Assembly: GCF_044068625.1 (NCBI RefSeq) | Contig: NZ_JBIPKH010000002.1 | Span: 186,001 to 250,000, forward strand | Length of the DNA: 64,000 bases | Direction of reading: 5' to 3' | DNA from: Desulfurivibrio sp044068625 | GTDB lineage: Bacteria > Desulfobacterota > Desulfobulbia > Desulfobulbales > Desulfurivibrionaceae | Part shown: in pieces, positions 40,021-48,884 of the stretch | How positions within the stretch are numbered: the first letter of the stretch is position 1 | Layout: the number at the start of each line of letters is the position of its first letter | Made by a program: the position numbers and the translations under genes | The notes under the pieces: model-generated | Told to the model about the DNA's origin: nothing | Seen by the model: only the letters and a program-made list of their open reading frames with translations | Database searches by the model: none

Positions 40021-40767
40021 ATGAACAAGCAGGAGCTGGCGATTCTTTTTTCCGGCGGCACCGATTCCCTGGCCGTTTACGCCCTGGCCGCGGCCGGCCG
40101 TCACCCGGAGCTGCCCCGGCCGATCAAGATCCATCTGCTGCATATGCTCAACGGCATGAGCCGTTTTCACGATTTTCCCCGCGAACGCTTCGACACCGCC
40201 CGCCGGATTCTCGCCACCAAGGTCAGCCGACCCGAAACCATGCCGGACACCGAAATGGTGGAGCTGGATATGGGCCGGCTTTTCCAGGGACTCTGGCTGG
40301 ACCGTTTTGAGGAGCTGATGCCGCGCTACAATGGCAAAAACCTGGTCTGCGTGGCCTGCAAGATCGGGATGCACACCAAGGCGATCCTCTATTGCGTCGA
40401 GCACCTGGTGCCGCTGCTGGCCACCGGTTACGCCCGGCGGCAGGACTACTATCCCGAACAGACTCCAATCTTCATGGAGAAGATCGCCGAACTCTCATCC
40501 CGTTTCGGCATCCGCACCATCTTCCCGGTCTTTGACGATTTCGACGACCAGCAGATCACTCGACACGTGCTGGAAGATTTCGGTCTGCCCTCCACGGGGG
40601 GAGGGGAGCGCAAGTGTCTATTCTGTCAAACCCTGACCACCGCCACCCCTAAAGAGATCGAGAACTATCTCGATGATATGATCCCTCTGGCGGCGGAATT
40701 CATCGACCATAAACTGCACGGCCGGGTCCGCGAGGCCGCTGCCCTCTTTCCCCCCGGCAGGGTTTAG
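40021..40767 (+). CDS. PP-loop ATP pyrophosphatase family protein, unknown substrate
   Basis: A 248-residue cytoplasmic protein with the PP-loop SGGTDSLAVYALAA at residues 11-24, the signature of enzymes that adenylate a substrate (ThiI, TtcA, QueC, NAD synthetase group). Two cysteine pairs follow, CVACKIGMH in the middle and CLFCQTLTTATPKEI near the C-terminus, which could bind metal or carry sulfur. It does not match QueC, LarE or MnmA closely. AGGAGCAGGC precedes ATG 40021. It is 13 bases from ung, probably cotranscribed. A tRNA or cofactor sulfur-transfer role is a guess. Confidence 0.75.
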   Translation: MNKQELAILFSGGTDSLAVYALAAAGRHPELPRPIKIHLLHMLNGMSRFHDFPRERFDTARRILATKVSRPETMPDTEMVELDMGRLFQGLWLDRFEELMPRYNGKNLVCVACKIGMHTKAILYCVEHLVPLLATGYARRQDYYPEQTPIFMEKIAELSSRFGIRTIFPVFDDFDDQQITRHVLEDFGLPSTGGGERKCLFCQTLTTATPKEIENYLDDMIPLAAEFIDHKLHGRVREAAALFPPGRV

Positions 40768-40780
40768 CCGGAGGGTCAAG

Positions 40781-41497
40781 ATGAGCCAAGCCAACCAAAT
40801 TCAACTGGAAGATTCCTGGAAACAGCGGTTGCTGCCCGAGTTTTCCCAACCCTACATGCTCAACCTGAAGAGCTTTCTGCTGGCGGAACTGGCGGTCGGC
40901 AAGACCATCTATCCCAAAGGGCCCCAGATGTTTGCCGCCCTCAACCTGATCCCGTTTGAAGAGGTCAAGGTGGTGATCCTGGGCCAGGACCCCTACCACG
41001 GCCCCAACCAGGCCCATGGCCTCTGTTTCTCGGTCCGGCCCGGCACCGCCATTCCCCCCTCCCTGCTCAATATCTACAAGGAACTCCGGGATGATGTCGG
41101 TTTCGTCATCCCCAAACACGGTTTCCTGCAAAGTTGGGCCGAGCAGGGGGTGCTGCTGCTCAACGCCATTCTGAGCGTCCAGGCGGGGATGGCCGGCTCC
41201 CACCAGGGCAAGGGCTGGGAACAGTTCACCGACCGGATTGTCCATCTGCTCAACGAGGAGGCGGAGCACCTGGTCTTTATGCTCTGGGGCAGTTACGCCC
41301 AGAAGAAGGGGGCGTTCATCGACCGGCGCCGACACCTGGTCCTCAAGGCCCCGCACCCCTCACCCCTCTCGGCCCATCGGGGTTTTTTCGGCTGCCGCCA
41401 CTTCTCCCAGGCCAACCACTATCTCCAAAAACAGGGGAAAAACCCCATCGACTGGCAACTGCCCCTGACCCTGGACCAGGATAGCCGGCCAGCCTGA
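40781..41497 (+). CDS. ung: Uracil-DNA glycosylase, family 1
   Basis: Removes uracil from DNA in base-excision repair. The 238-residue protein carries VVILGQDPYHGPNQAHGLCF (catalytic Asp, water-activating loop), IPPSLLNIYKEL, VLLLNAILSV, and the Leu-intercalation loop HPSPLSAHRGFFGCRHF. All match family 1 UDG and the length is standard. The start ATG follows GGAGGGTCAAG. Confidence 0.96.
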   Translation: MSQANQIQLEDSWKQRLLPEFSQPYMLNLKSFLLAELAVGKTIYPKGPQMFAALNLIPFEEVKVVILGQDPYHGPNQAHGLCFSVRPGTAIPPSLLNIYKELRDDVGFVIPKHGFLQSWAEQGVLLLNAILSVQAGMAGSHQGKGWEQFTDRIVHLLNEEAEHLVFMLWGSYAQKKGAFIDRRRHLVLKAPHPSPLSAHRGFFGCRHFSQANHYLQKQGKNPIDWQLPLTLDQDSRPA

Positions 41498-41517
41498 ACA
41501 CCACCGGTAAAAAAAAA

Positions 41518-42435
41518 CTACTCCGCCCCTCCGGACAGTAAAGCGACAATCTCGGTGATCGGCAGGGTGGCGATCGGGGCCAACCCCTGAGTATTTAGAC
41601 AGTCCAAGTCAACAAGACTGGCAATCTGAACGTAGGTCTCGGGCACCAGGGTGCTGATTCCCGAGGGGGCCACTCGACGCACCCCATGGTGAATCCGTCG
41701 GCGTTCCGAATTAGGCAGACCGGCGATAAGCGCTTTGCTGCTCCAGATGGCGCCGGCGCGGGCGAATCGAGCCAGTCCGGCGGTCTGCTCAAGGCCCTCA
41801 CCCAGCAGCCGCGGCTCGGGGCCACTGGCGGTTTGCTCCTCACCCAACCACTCTTCACCGGCATGAAGGGCGATATTGAGCAGCAGGTCATTAAACCAGC
41901 CTTTTCTTTGGCGCCACCCCGAGGATAAGCCCTCCATGGCCTCCCGCAAGGCCACCGCGCACGCGATGGCCCTGAATCGGTGGTCGACCCCATCGTTTCG
42001 GGGCAGGAAAAAACAGACCAAACCCTCCCCGGCATGCTTGGCGGGAACGGCCTGGAAGCGACGGAGAACAGGGGTGTTAATGGCCCAAAACTCATTGAGC
42101 AGCTCAAAATATTCCTGGGGCGGTAATTCGGCGCGGAGACGGGAATAGTCCTGGAGATCAGCCACCAGGATGGCCAGGGGGGTTAGTTGCAGGGGCGGTC
42201 TGGACTGTCCAATTAACCGGGAGATCTCGGCCATGGAGCGCCCCTGGCGCTTGAGTTCGCCCACCTGTTTGATCAGTTCCACCGCCGAATGATCGAAATA
42301 GCCCAATCGGGGGGCCTTGGCGTCCCCACCGGGATGTTTGACCGTTGGCCGCGGCAACAGACCAAGGGCGATATAGTTGTTGAGAGTGGCCCGGGATACT
42401 CCGGTCAGCTCAAGAAGTTCTTTGCTTGACAGCAT
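41518..42435 (-). CDS. MerR-type HTH regulator fused to a degenerate class III cyclase domain
   Basis: A 305-residue fusion. Residues 1-75 form a MerR-like winged helix (SSKELLELTGVSRATLNNYI, then YFDHSAVELIKQVGELKRQG). Residues about 85-270 follow the class III nucleotidyl cyclase fold: LAILVADLQDYSRL at the first metal Asp, KHAGEGLVCFFL where GDG is expected (Asp to Glu), and GEGLEQTAGLARFARAGAIW where the Asn and Arg of NxxxR should lie but do not. It therefore looks like a binding or pseudo-enzyme domain rather than an active cyclase. A regulator sensing a nucleotide is an inference. Its target genes are not clear. Confidence 0.78.
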   Translation of the reverse strand: MLSSKELLELTGVSRATLNNYIALGLLPRPTVKHPGGDAKAPRLGYFDHSAVELIKQVGELKRQGRSMAEISRLIGQSRPPLQLTPLAILVADLQDYSRLRAELPPQEYFELLNEFWAINTPVLRRFQAVPAKHAGEGLVCFFLPRNDGVDHRFRAIACAVALREAMEGLSSGWRQRKGWFNDLLLNIALHAGEEWLGEEQTASGPEPRLLGEGLEQTAGLARFARAGAIWSSKALIAGLPNSERRRIHHGVRRVAPSGISTLVPETYVQIASLVDLDCLNTQGLAPIATLPITEIVALLSGGAE

Positions 42436-42525
42436 GCCGTCACCCCCCCCCTGTTTTGACTGTCTAGGTTACTGCTGGCCTGATCAACCAACTGCTCCAG
42501 CAATACCCCGGATTATCTCCCAGGT

Positions 42526-43590
42526 CTACTCTTTTTCCCCGGCCAACTGGCCGCAGGCGGCGGAGATATCCGCCCCCCGGCTGGTGCGGAGCAGGGTGGT
42601 GTGGCCGGCTTTGCGCAGAATCTGGCGGAAGGCCTCGATGGTTTCATCATCGGGGCGGCGGTAGGGGAAAGAGGGGGTTTCGTTATAGGGCAGGATATTG
42701 ATCTTGCAGCGGATCCCGTGCAGTTTTTTGACCAGCAGGCGAGCGGCGGCGGCCGAGTCGTTGATCCCTTTGAGCATGGCGTACTCGATCATGATCCGGC
42801 GGCGGGGAGGCAGGGGAAATTCCCGGCAGGCCCGCAACAGTTCTTCCAAGGGGTAGGTGCGGTTGATCGGCATCAACAGATCACGGGTTTCATCGTCGGC
42901 CGCGTGCAAAGAAACCGCCAGATTGACTGGAACTTTTTCACCCAACTCCTTCATTTTAGGCACAATTCCACAGGTTGAAACCGTAATGCGCCGGCCGGAG
43001 AAATCATGCCCCCGCTGCTCCATCAGAATCTGGATGGCCCGAATCAGATTATCAAAATTAAGCAGCGGTTCTCCCATGCCCATGAAAACCAGATTGTTGA
43101 TCCGGGGGGAAGTTTCACCCTCGCCCGCGCCGGCCTGCCTTTGCAGCCAGAGCAGGGTGCTGTCCACCTGGCCGACGATCTCCGCCACCGTCAGGTTACG
43201 TTTGAAGCCCATGGTGCCGGTGAGACAGAAGTTGCACCCCATGGCACAACCCACCTGGGAAGAAACACACAAAGTGTGGCGATCTTCCTCTGGGATCAGC
43301 ACGCTTTCTATCAAATGACCATCGGCCAGGCGAAAGGCGAACTTGACCGTGCCATCGGTGGATCGTTCCTCCTTGACCGCTTCCAGCCGGCTGATGGTGG
43401 CCTTTTCCGCCAACAGGGCCCGGACATGTTTGGCGATATCGGTCATTCGGGCAAAATCATCGAACCCCGGGCGATAAAGCCAGGCAAAAATCTGCCCGGC
43501 CCGAAAGGGTTTAAGGCCCAACTCGCTGACCCACTGGGTCATCTCGGCCAGGGTCAGGCTTTTCAGGTCCATCTTTTCCATCTTGTTCAT
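42526..43590 (-). CDS. rlmN: Dual-specificity RNA methyltransferase RlmN
   Basis: Radical SAM enzyme methylating C2 of adenine 2503 in 23S rRNA and of A37 in some tRNAs. From ATG 43590 it has 354 residues; the ATGs at 43581 and 43572 are alternatives, and longer frames enter the preceding gene. VSSQVGCAMGCNFCLTGTMG contains the CxxxCxxC cluster site. INNLVFMGMGEPLLNFDNLI, STCGIVPKMKEL and LAVSLHAADDETRDLLMPIN are RlmN signatures. The C-terminal Cys of SAACGQLAGE is the methyl-carrying residue. It follows the radical SAM gene by 25 bases. Confidence 0.95.
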   Translation of the reverse strand: MNKMEKMDLKSLTLAEMTQWVSELGLKPFRAGQIFAWLYRPGFDDFARMTDIAKHVRALLAEKATISRLEAVKEERSTDGTVKFAFRLADGHLIESVLIPEEDRHTLCVSSQVGCAMGCNFCLTGTMGFKRNLTVAEIVGQVDSTLLWLQRQAGAGEGETSPRINNLVFMGMGEPLLNFDNLIRAIQILMEQRGHDFSGRRITVSTCGIVPKMKELGEKVPVNLAVSLHAADDETRDLLMPINRTYPLEELLRACREFPLPPRRRIMIEYAMLKGINDSAAAARLLVKKLHGIRCKINILPYNETPSFPYRRPDDETIEAFRQILRKAGHTTLLRTSRGADISAACGQLAGEKE

Positions 43591-43615
43591 CACCGTTGGG
43601 GTGGTCTTAGCTTGC

Positions 43616-44488
43616 TTAAAGGGCCCGAAGATATTCGGGACGCAGGGCGGTCTCTCCGGCCAGGGCCCGGTCGATGGCGACCAGCACCTGTTCCCGGTCT
43701 CTGGGCAGGCGGGCATTGATACTCAGATAATTGGAGGGGTGGTTACTCTGGAGCTGGCAGCGGCAATCCCCCAGGTTGACCACCATTGAGCGCAGTTCCC
43801 GCAGCAGCCCGACCTGGTCGGGCAGGGCGAAATGTCCCGCCGCCGCCTCCCGGTAAAGGGGAGTGCCGGGCAACAGCATCAGGGTGAGAATCCCGATCTG
43901 GTTGGGCTGCATCGCCGCCAGCACCATCCCGGTGGCCTCGGCGTGGGCCAGGGAATCCCGGCGGCCGGCAATACCCAGCAGGGCGGTAACCGAGAGAAAA
44001 ATTCCGGCTTGGCGTACCGCCTGACCGGCGGCGATCATCGCCGTCGCGTCGGCCCCCTTGGCGATGGCGGCCAGGGTGGGATCATGGCCACTCTCCAACC
44101 CCATGTAGATCCGGTCCAGCCCCAGCCCGGCCAGCTCCCGCAACTGCTCGGGGGTTTTATGGCGGATCGCCTTGGCGTTGGCATACAACCTGACCCGTTT
44201 CACCCAGGGCAGCCGCCGCCGGATCTCCCGCAGCAACTTAGACAGTCTAAATTGGGACAGGGCCAAGACATCGCCGTCGGCCAGAAAGATCCGGGATTGG
44301 CGGCGGCAGTGGCGGGCGGCAAACTCCAGATCGGCCTGGATGGTGGCCTCATCCTTGAGGCGAAACCGCTCTTCCTTATAAGTGGCGCAAAAGGTACAGC
44401 GGTTGTGGGAGCAGCCCACCGTCACCTGCAGGATGATGCTGTCCGCCTCGCTGGGCGGCCGGATGAGGTGGGTGCCCTGGTAATCCAT
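43616..44488 (-). CDS. Radical SAM protein, unknown substrate
   Basis: A 290-residue radical SAM protein. The cluster motif is VGCSHNRCTFCATYK, with four residues instead of three between the first two cysteines, a variant shared by a subgroup whose members open with GCSHNxCxFC. The barrel follows, with RIFLADGDVLAL, RVRLYANAKAIRHKTPEQL and DRIYMGLESGHDPTL. There is no SPASM or cobalamin domain. Its place between serC and rlmN on the same strand suggests cotranscription with both, but no specific role is evident. Confidence 0.85.
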   Translation of the reverse strand: MDYQGTHLIRPPSEADSIILQVTVGCSHNRCTFCATYKEERFRLKDEATIQADLEFAARHCRRQSRIFLADGDVLALSQFRLSKLLREIRRRLPWVKRVRLYANAKAIRHKTPEQLRELAGLGLDRIYMGLESGHDPTLAAIAKGADATAMIAAGQAVRQAGIFLSVTALLGIAGRRDSLAHAEATGMVLAAMQPNQIGILTLMLLPGTPLYREAAAGHFALPDQVGLLRELRSMVVNLGDCRCQLQSNHPSNYLSINARLPRDREQVLVAIDRALAGETALRPEYLRAL

Positions 44489-44499
44489 CAGGCCGGGTA

Positions 44500-45582
44500 T
44501 CAGCCGTTTTTGCGAGCAAACTCGCGCATGAACTCAACCAGCTTCACCACCCCCTCACGGGGGAAGGCGTTGTAGATCGAAGCCCGGCACCCCCCCACCG
44601 AACGATGCCCCTTGAGGCCGTCCAAACCCTGGGCGGTGGCCTCCTTGATAAACTGGGCCTCCAGTTCCGGGGTGGGCAGATTGAAGGTGATATTCATCAG
44701 CGAACGGGAATCGAGACGGGCATGGCCCCGGTAAAAATCGTTGCCGTCGATCTCGTCATAAAGCAGGCCCGCCTTCTCCCGGTTGATCCGCTCAATGGCC
44801 GCCAATCCCCCCAGATCACGCAACCACTTGAGTACCAGCCCCACGGCGTAGACCGCGAAGCAGGGCGGGGTGTTGAACATCGAACCCTTGTCGGCGTGGG
44901 TTTTGTACTTGAACATGGTGGGCAGGTTGGCCGGGGCCCGGTCAAGGAGATCGTCCCGGATAATCACCACCGTCACCCCGGCCGGCCCCATATTCTTCTG
45001 GGCTCCGGCGAAAACCAGGCCAAAGGGCCGGATATCGAAGGGGCGGGAGAGAATATCGGAGGACATGTCGCAGACCAGCATATTGTGCGAATCGGGAAAG
45101 CTCTGGAATTGCGTGCCGTAAATGGTATTATTGGACACAAAATAGAGATACTCCGCCTGGGGGTCGACCTGGTAGTCACCATTGGCCGGCACATGGTCGT
45201 AGGTGGACTCCTTGCTGGAGTAGGGCACCTCGATCTCGCCGAACAGCCTGGCCTCCTTGATCGCCTTGGCCGCCCAGACCCCGGTGTCGAGGTAGCTGGC
45301 CTTTTGGCCGGTCGCCAGCAGATTCATCGGCACCATGGCAAACTGGGTGGAAGCCCCTCCCTGCAGGAAGAGGACCTTGTAATTATCGGGAATATCCAGC
45401 AACTCCCGGAGCAAACTGTCAGCTTCATCGACAATGGCCATAAAGGGTTTGGAACGATGGCTCATCTCGATCAGGCCGATGCCGCTCTCCTGATAATTTA
45501 CGATATCACGGGCGGCCTGTCGCAAAACCTCGGGGGGCAGGGTGGCCGGCCCTGGACTGAAATTAAAGATACGCTCCGGCAT
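44500..45582 (-). CDS. serC: Phosphoserine aminotransferase
   Basis: PLP enzyme converting 3-phosphohydroxypyruvate to phosphoserine in serine synthesis. From ATG 45582, with GGAGAA nine bases upstream, it has 360 residues: RIFNFSPGPATLPPEVLRQA, IGLIEMSHRSKPFMAIVDEA, LFLQGGASTQFAMVPMNLL, the PLP lysine in FAGAQKNMGPAGVTVVIIRD, and GLKGHRSVGGCRASIYNAFP. An in-frame ATG at 45630 would add 16 residues but has no support. Confidence 0.96.
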   Translation of the reverse strand: MPERIFNFSPGPATLPPEVLRQAARDIVNYQESGIGLIEMSHRSKPFMAIVDEADSLLRELLDIPDNYKVLFLQGGASTQFAMVPMNLLATGQKASYLDTGVWAAKAIKEARLFGEIEVPYSSKESTYDHVPANGDYQVDPQAEYLYFVSNNTIYGTQFQSFPDSHNMLVCDMSSDILSRPFDIRPFGLVFAGAQKNMGPAGVTVVIIRDDLLDRAPANLPTMFKYKTHADKGSMFNTPPCFAVYAVGLVLKWLRDLGGLAAIERINREKAGLLYDEIDGNDFYRGHARLDSRSLMNITFNLPTPELEAQFIKEATAQGLDGLKGHRSVGGCRASIYNAFPREGVVKLVEFMREFARKNG

Positions 45583-45641
45583 GGACTGTTCTCCTTTTTT
45601 GGGCAATGTCGTGGGTCGCAAGAATCGCACGCGTTTGAATC

Positions 45642-46592
45642 ATGAAAAGTTCTCATATTTACCGGAAAAAAGAGGCCGGAACAACCGATTTCTGTCTGGT
45701 TGGGCCCACGGCGGTGGGAAAAACCGCTCTGGCCCTGGAGCTGGCCCGGCGCTTTGATGCGGAAATCATCAGCGTCGATTCCATGCAGGTTTACCGCCAC
45801 CTGGACATCGGCACCGCCAAGGCCACCCTTGCCGAACGGCGGCAGGTCCCTCACCACCTGATTGACATCATCGATCCCGACCAGGATTACAACCTGGCCC
45901 GGTTTCTGGCCGATGCGGCTGCGGCCCGCCGGGAGATCAAAGCCCGGGGCAAAGGGGTGCTGTTCACCGGCGGCACCGGCCTCTACCTGAAAGGCCTGCT
46001 GGATGGCATCTTCGAATTTGACCGTGAAGACAAGCTGCTAAAAGCAGAACTTGCCGCGCGACTGGAGCGGGAGGGGGCAGGGGTCCTGCACGCCGAGCTG
46101 GCCCGTGTTGATCCCCAATCAGCCGACCGGATCCATCCCCACGATCATCAACGCCTGCTGCGGGCCCTGGAGATCTATCGGACCGGGGGGGTGCCCTGGT
46201 CGGAACTGCTGCGCCGGAGCCGGCAAACCGCCCTGTTGGACCCCGGGGTGCCGGTAATTGGACTTGCCCGTCCCCGGGATATTTTGTATGAACGGATCAA
46301 CCTCCGGGTGGAGATCATGCTTAGCCAGGGACTGGCCGCCGAAGTCCGGGAACTGCTGGCCCGGGGTTACGGCCCCGAATTACCGGCCATGCAGGCCATC
46401 GGTTATCGTCACATGGTGCAATACCTGCAGGGCAACTGGAGCCTCAAACAGGCTGAAGAGCTGCTGGCCCGGGATACTCGGCGCTACGCCAAACGCCAGC
46501 TGACCTGGTTCAACGGGATGGCGCGGATCAAGTGGTTCTCCCCCGATGATCTCGAGGGAATATGCCACTGGCTGGAGCAACATAGTCCATGA
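45642..46592 (+). CDS. miaA: tRNA dimethylallyltransferase
   Basis: Adds a dimethylallyl group to N6 of A37 in tRNAs that read UNN codons; miaB later in the window acts on the product. The 316-residue protein has the P-loop LVGPTAVGKTALALELARRF, the switch DSMQVYRHLDIGTAKAT, HHLIDIIDPDQDYNLARF, and LFTGGTGLYLKGLLDG. The first 15 residues are a slightly long N-terminus. Its TGA overlaps the pgsA ATG (ATGA). It is divergent from serC. Confidence 0.95.
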   Translation: MKSSHIYRKKEAGTTDFCLVGPTAVGKTALALELARRFDAEIISVDSMQVYRHLDIGTAKATLAERRQVPHHLIDIIDPDQDYNLARFLADAAAARREIKARGKGVLFTGGTGLYLKGLLDGIFEFDREDKLLKAELAARLEREGAGVLHAELARVDPQSADRIHPHDHQRLLRALEIYRTGGVPWSELLRRSRQTALLDPGVPVIGLARPRDILYERINLRVEIMLSQGLAAEVRELLARGYGPELPAMQAIGYRHMVQYLQGNWSLKQAEELLARDTRRYAKRQLTWFNGMARIKWFSPDDLEGICHWLEQHSP

Positions 46593-47140
46593 ATATTCCC
46601 AATCTGATTACCGTAATTCGAATCCTGCTGGTACCGGTACTGGCGATCTTCCTGCTGGAGGAGCAGTATGGCTACGCCCTGCTGATCTTTATCATCGCCG
46701 GGGTCAGCGACGGCCTGGACGGCTTTCTGGCCCGGCTGCTGAAGCAGAAGACCCGGCTGGGCGCCATTCTCGATCCGCTGGCCGACAAGGCCCTGCTTAT
46801 CACCTCCTACATCATCCTGGCGGTGGTCGGGGTTATTCCCCAGTGGCTGACGGTGCTGGTGGTCAGCCGGGACCTGATTATCCTGGCCGGATTCGGCATC
46901 CTGATGTTGAACAACAGCAAGCTGCAGATCGAGCCAACCTATACCAGCAAACTGACCACCGTCTTCCAGTTGATCACCGTGGTCTATTTTCTGGGGCTCG
47001 AATATCTGCTCTCCCTGCTTTTCCTGCGGGATTACCTGCTGATCGCCACCGCCTCCCTTACCTTGCTCTCCTGCGGCCAATACCTGATCATCGGCTTCAG
47101 GGAATTTGGCAAAAATCAACAAAACAGTCAGATAAGTTAA
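46589..47140 (+). CDS. pgsA: CDP-diacylglycerol-glycerol-3-phosphate 3-phosphatidyltransferase
   Basis: Inner-membrane enzyme of phosphatidylglycerol synthesis. The 183-residue protein opens MNIPNLITVIRILLVPVLAI and has the CDP-alcohol transferase motif DGLDGFLARLLKQKTRLGAI followed by LDPLADKALL, giving the spaced DG-AR-G-D-D pattern. About five TM helices follow. It is coupled to miaA by 4 bases and followed by recJ after 7 bases. Confidence 0.93.
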   Translation: MNIPNLITVIRILLVPVLAIFLLEEQYGYALLIFIIAGVSDGLDGFLARLLKQKTRLGAILDPLADKALLITSYIILAVVGVIPQWLTVLVVSRDLIILAGFGILMLNNSKLQIEPTYTSKLTTVFQLITVVYFLGLEYLLSLLFLRDYLLIATASLTLLSCGQYLIIGFREFGKNQQNSQIS

Positions 47141-47147
47141 AAAGATC

Positions 47148-48884
47148 ATGTTGGATGTTATCCCTCCGGATCCGCCGGCCCTGGAGCCCGGCCGCTGCCA
47201 CCTCCTGGCCCAGCGCCTCGGTCTACCCCAAGCCCTGGTGGCGGTGCTGTGGCGGCGGGGCCTCCAGGATGAGGCGGAGATCTCCGCCTTTCTCTATCCC
47301 AACCTGCAAGAACTGCCGGACCCCGATCTGATGCGGGGGATGCGGGAGGCCAGCACCATCACGGCCGCCGCGGTGGAGGAGGGCAGGCCCATCGTGATCT
47401 ATGCCGACTACGATGCCGACGGCGTGACGGCCGGGGCCCTGCTCTACCTTTTTTTGCGCCGCCTGGGCCACCGCAACCTCCACTACCTCTTGCCCCACCG
47501 CATCACCGATGGCTACGGAGTCCACGCCCATCTGCTGGCGGCCATGGCCCAAAAACTGGCCACCGAAGAAGGCGGCAACCCTCTGCTGATCACGGTGGAT
47601 TGCGGGATCAGCGACCACCAGGCGGTGACCGCCGCCAAAGAGTTGGGCTATACGGTGATCATCACCGACCACCACCGCCCACCCGCCACTTTGCCCCCGG
47701 CCGCCGCCATCCTCAACCCCCATCAGGCCGGATGCCCTTTTCCCTATAAGGATCTGGCCGGAGTGGGGGTGGCCTTCTATCTGCTGATGGGCCTGCGCCG
47801 CCGCCTGGTCCAGAAGGGCCGGCCGGCGGAAAAACTACCCAATCTCAAGGAATATCTCGACCTGGTGGCCCTGGGAACCATAGCGGACATGGTCAGCGTC
47901 CGGGGGATAAACCGCATCCTGGTAAAAGCCGGCCTGACCATCCTGGCAACCGGCGGCCGGCCGGGCCTGGCAGCCTTGCGTGCGGTGGCCGGCATTGGCG
48001 GCCAGTTGCTCTCAACCACCGATATCTCCTTTCAATTGGCCCCTAGAATCAATGCCGCCGGCCGAATCGCCACCCCGGAAACCGCCTTTCGCCTGTTGAT
48101 CAGCCAAAGCCCCGCCGAGGCCGCCGATCTGGCCGCCGATCTGGAAGAGATGAACCGGCGGCGGCGGGAGTTGAGTGAGCGAATCACCGCGGAGGTCAAA
48201 GAAAAAATTACAAAAGACCAAGCAGATACAGCTAATATTTTAATCTACTCCTCAGCGGAATGGCATCCGGGGGTGCTGGGAATCGCCGCCACCCGGCTGA
48301 GCCGGGAGTACCAGCGGCCGGCCATTTTGTTCAGCCTGGAGGATGGGGTAGCCCGGGGCTCGGGGCGCTCGGTGGCCGATCTGGACCTGTTGGCGGCGGT
48401 GACCAGCTGCCAGGAGTGGCTCACCGGCTACGGCGGCCATGCCGCGGCCCTGGGACTCTCCCTGGATCAAGGTCAATTGGCCGCTTTCAGCCGGCAACTG
48501 GACCAGGAAATCGGGCGCAAAATGGCGGAGATTCCCCCGTCGCCGCCGACCGAACCGGACTGGTTTTTCCCCGACGGCCGGCTTGACCCTCGTTTGCTGG
48601 AAATTTATCCCTTACTCGAGCCATTTGGTCCGGGAAACCCGGAACCGCTCTTTGGGGTGCAGGGGAAACTGGAGCAGCCCGGGATCGTGGGCGGCAACCA
48701 TCTCCGTTTCCGCTGGCGACAACCGGGCTTGACCTGCAGCGGCATCGCCTTCGGCCATGGGGCCGATCTGTTGCCGCTCAGTCATCAAACCATGGAGCTG
48801 ACCTTTGCCTTTCAGCGCAACAACTATCATGGCCACGCCAACTGGCAAATGCGTATTTTGGGAATCACCCCAGCGGGGGTATAA
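47148..48884 (+). CDS. recJ: Single-stranded-DNA-specific exonuclease RecJ
   Basis: A 5'-3' exonuclease for recombination and mismatch repair. The 578-residue protein has the DHH domain with IYADYDADGVTAGALLYLFL, LITVDCGISDHQAV, VIITDHHRPPATLPPAAAIL, LAGVGVAFYLLMGLR and DLVALGTIADMVSV, then DHHA1 (SGRSVADLDLLAAVTSCQEW, GYGGHAAALGLSL) and an OB-like C-terminus. All metal-ligand motifs are intact. With recB, recD, xseA and ung, it adds to a DNA-repair-rich window. Confidence 0.95.
   Translation: MLDVIPPDPPALEPGRCHLLAQRLGLPQALVAVLWRRGLQDEAEISAFLYPNLQELPDPDLMRGMREASTITAAAVEEGRPIVIYADYDADGVTAGALLYLFLRRLGHRNLHYLLPHRITDGYGVHAHLLAAMAQKLATEEGGNPLLITVDCGISDHQAVTAAKELGYTVIITDHHRPPATLPPAAAILNPHQAGCPFPYKDLAGVGVAFYLLMGLRRRLVQKGRPAEKLPNLKEYLDLVALGTIADMVSVRGINRILVKAGLTILATGGRPGLAALRAVAGIGGQLLSTTDISFQLAPRINAAGRIATPETAFRLLISQSPAEAADLAADLEEMNRRRRELSERITAEVKEKITKDQADTANILIYSSAEWHPGVLGIAATRLSREYQRPAILFSLEDGVARGSGRSVADLDLLAAVTSCQEWLTGYGGHAAALGLSLDQGQLAAFSRQLDQEIGRKMAEIPPSPPTEPDWFFPDGRLDPRLLEIYPLLEPFGPGNPEPLFGVQGKLEQPGIVGGNHLRFRWRQPGLTCSGIAFGHGADLLPLSHQTMELTFAFQRNNYHGHANWQMRILGITPAGV

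Noticed and set aside
44238..44252. Palindrome TTAGACAGTCTAA inside the radical SAM gene
   Set aside because: It resembles TAGACAGTC near the MerR-fusion gene, but it is inside a coding region and two weak matches do not make an operator.
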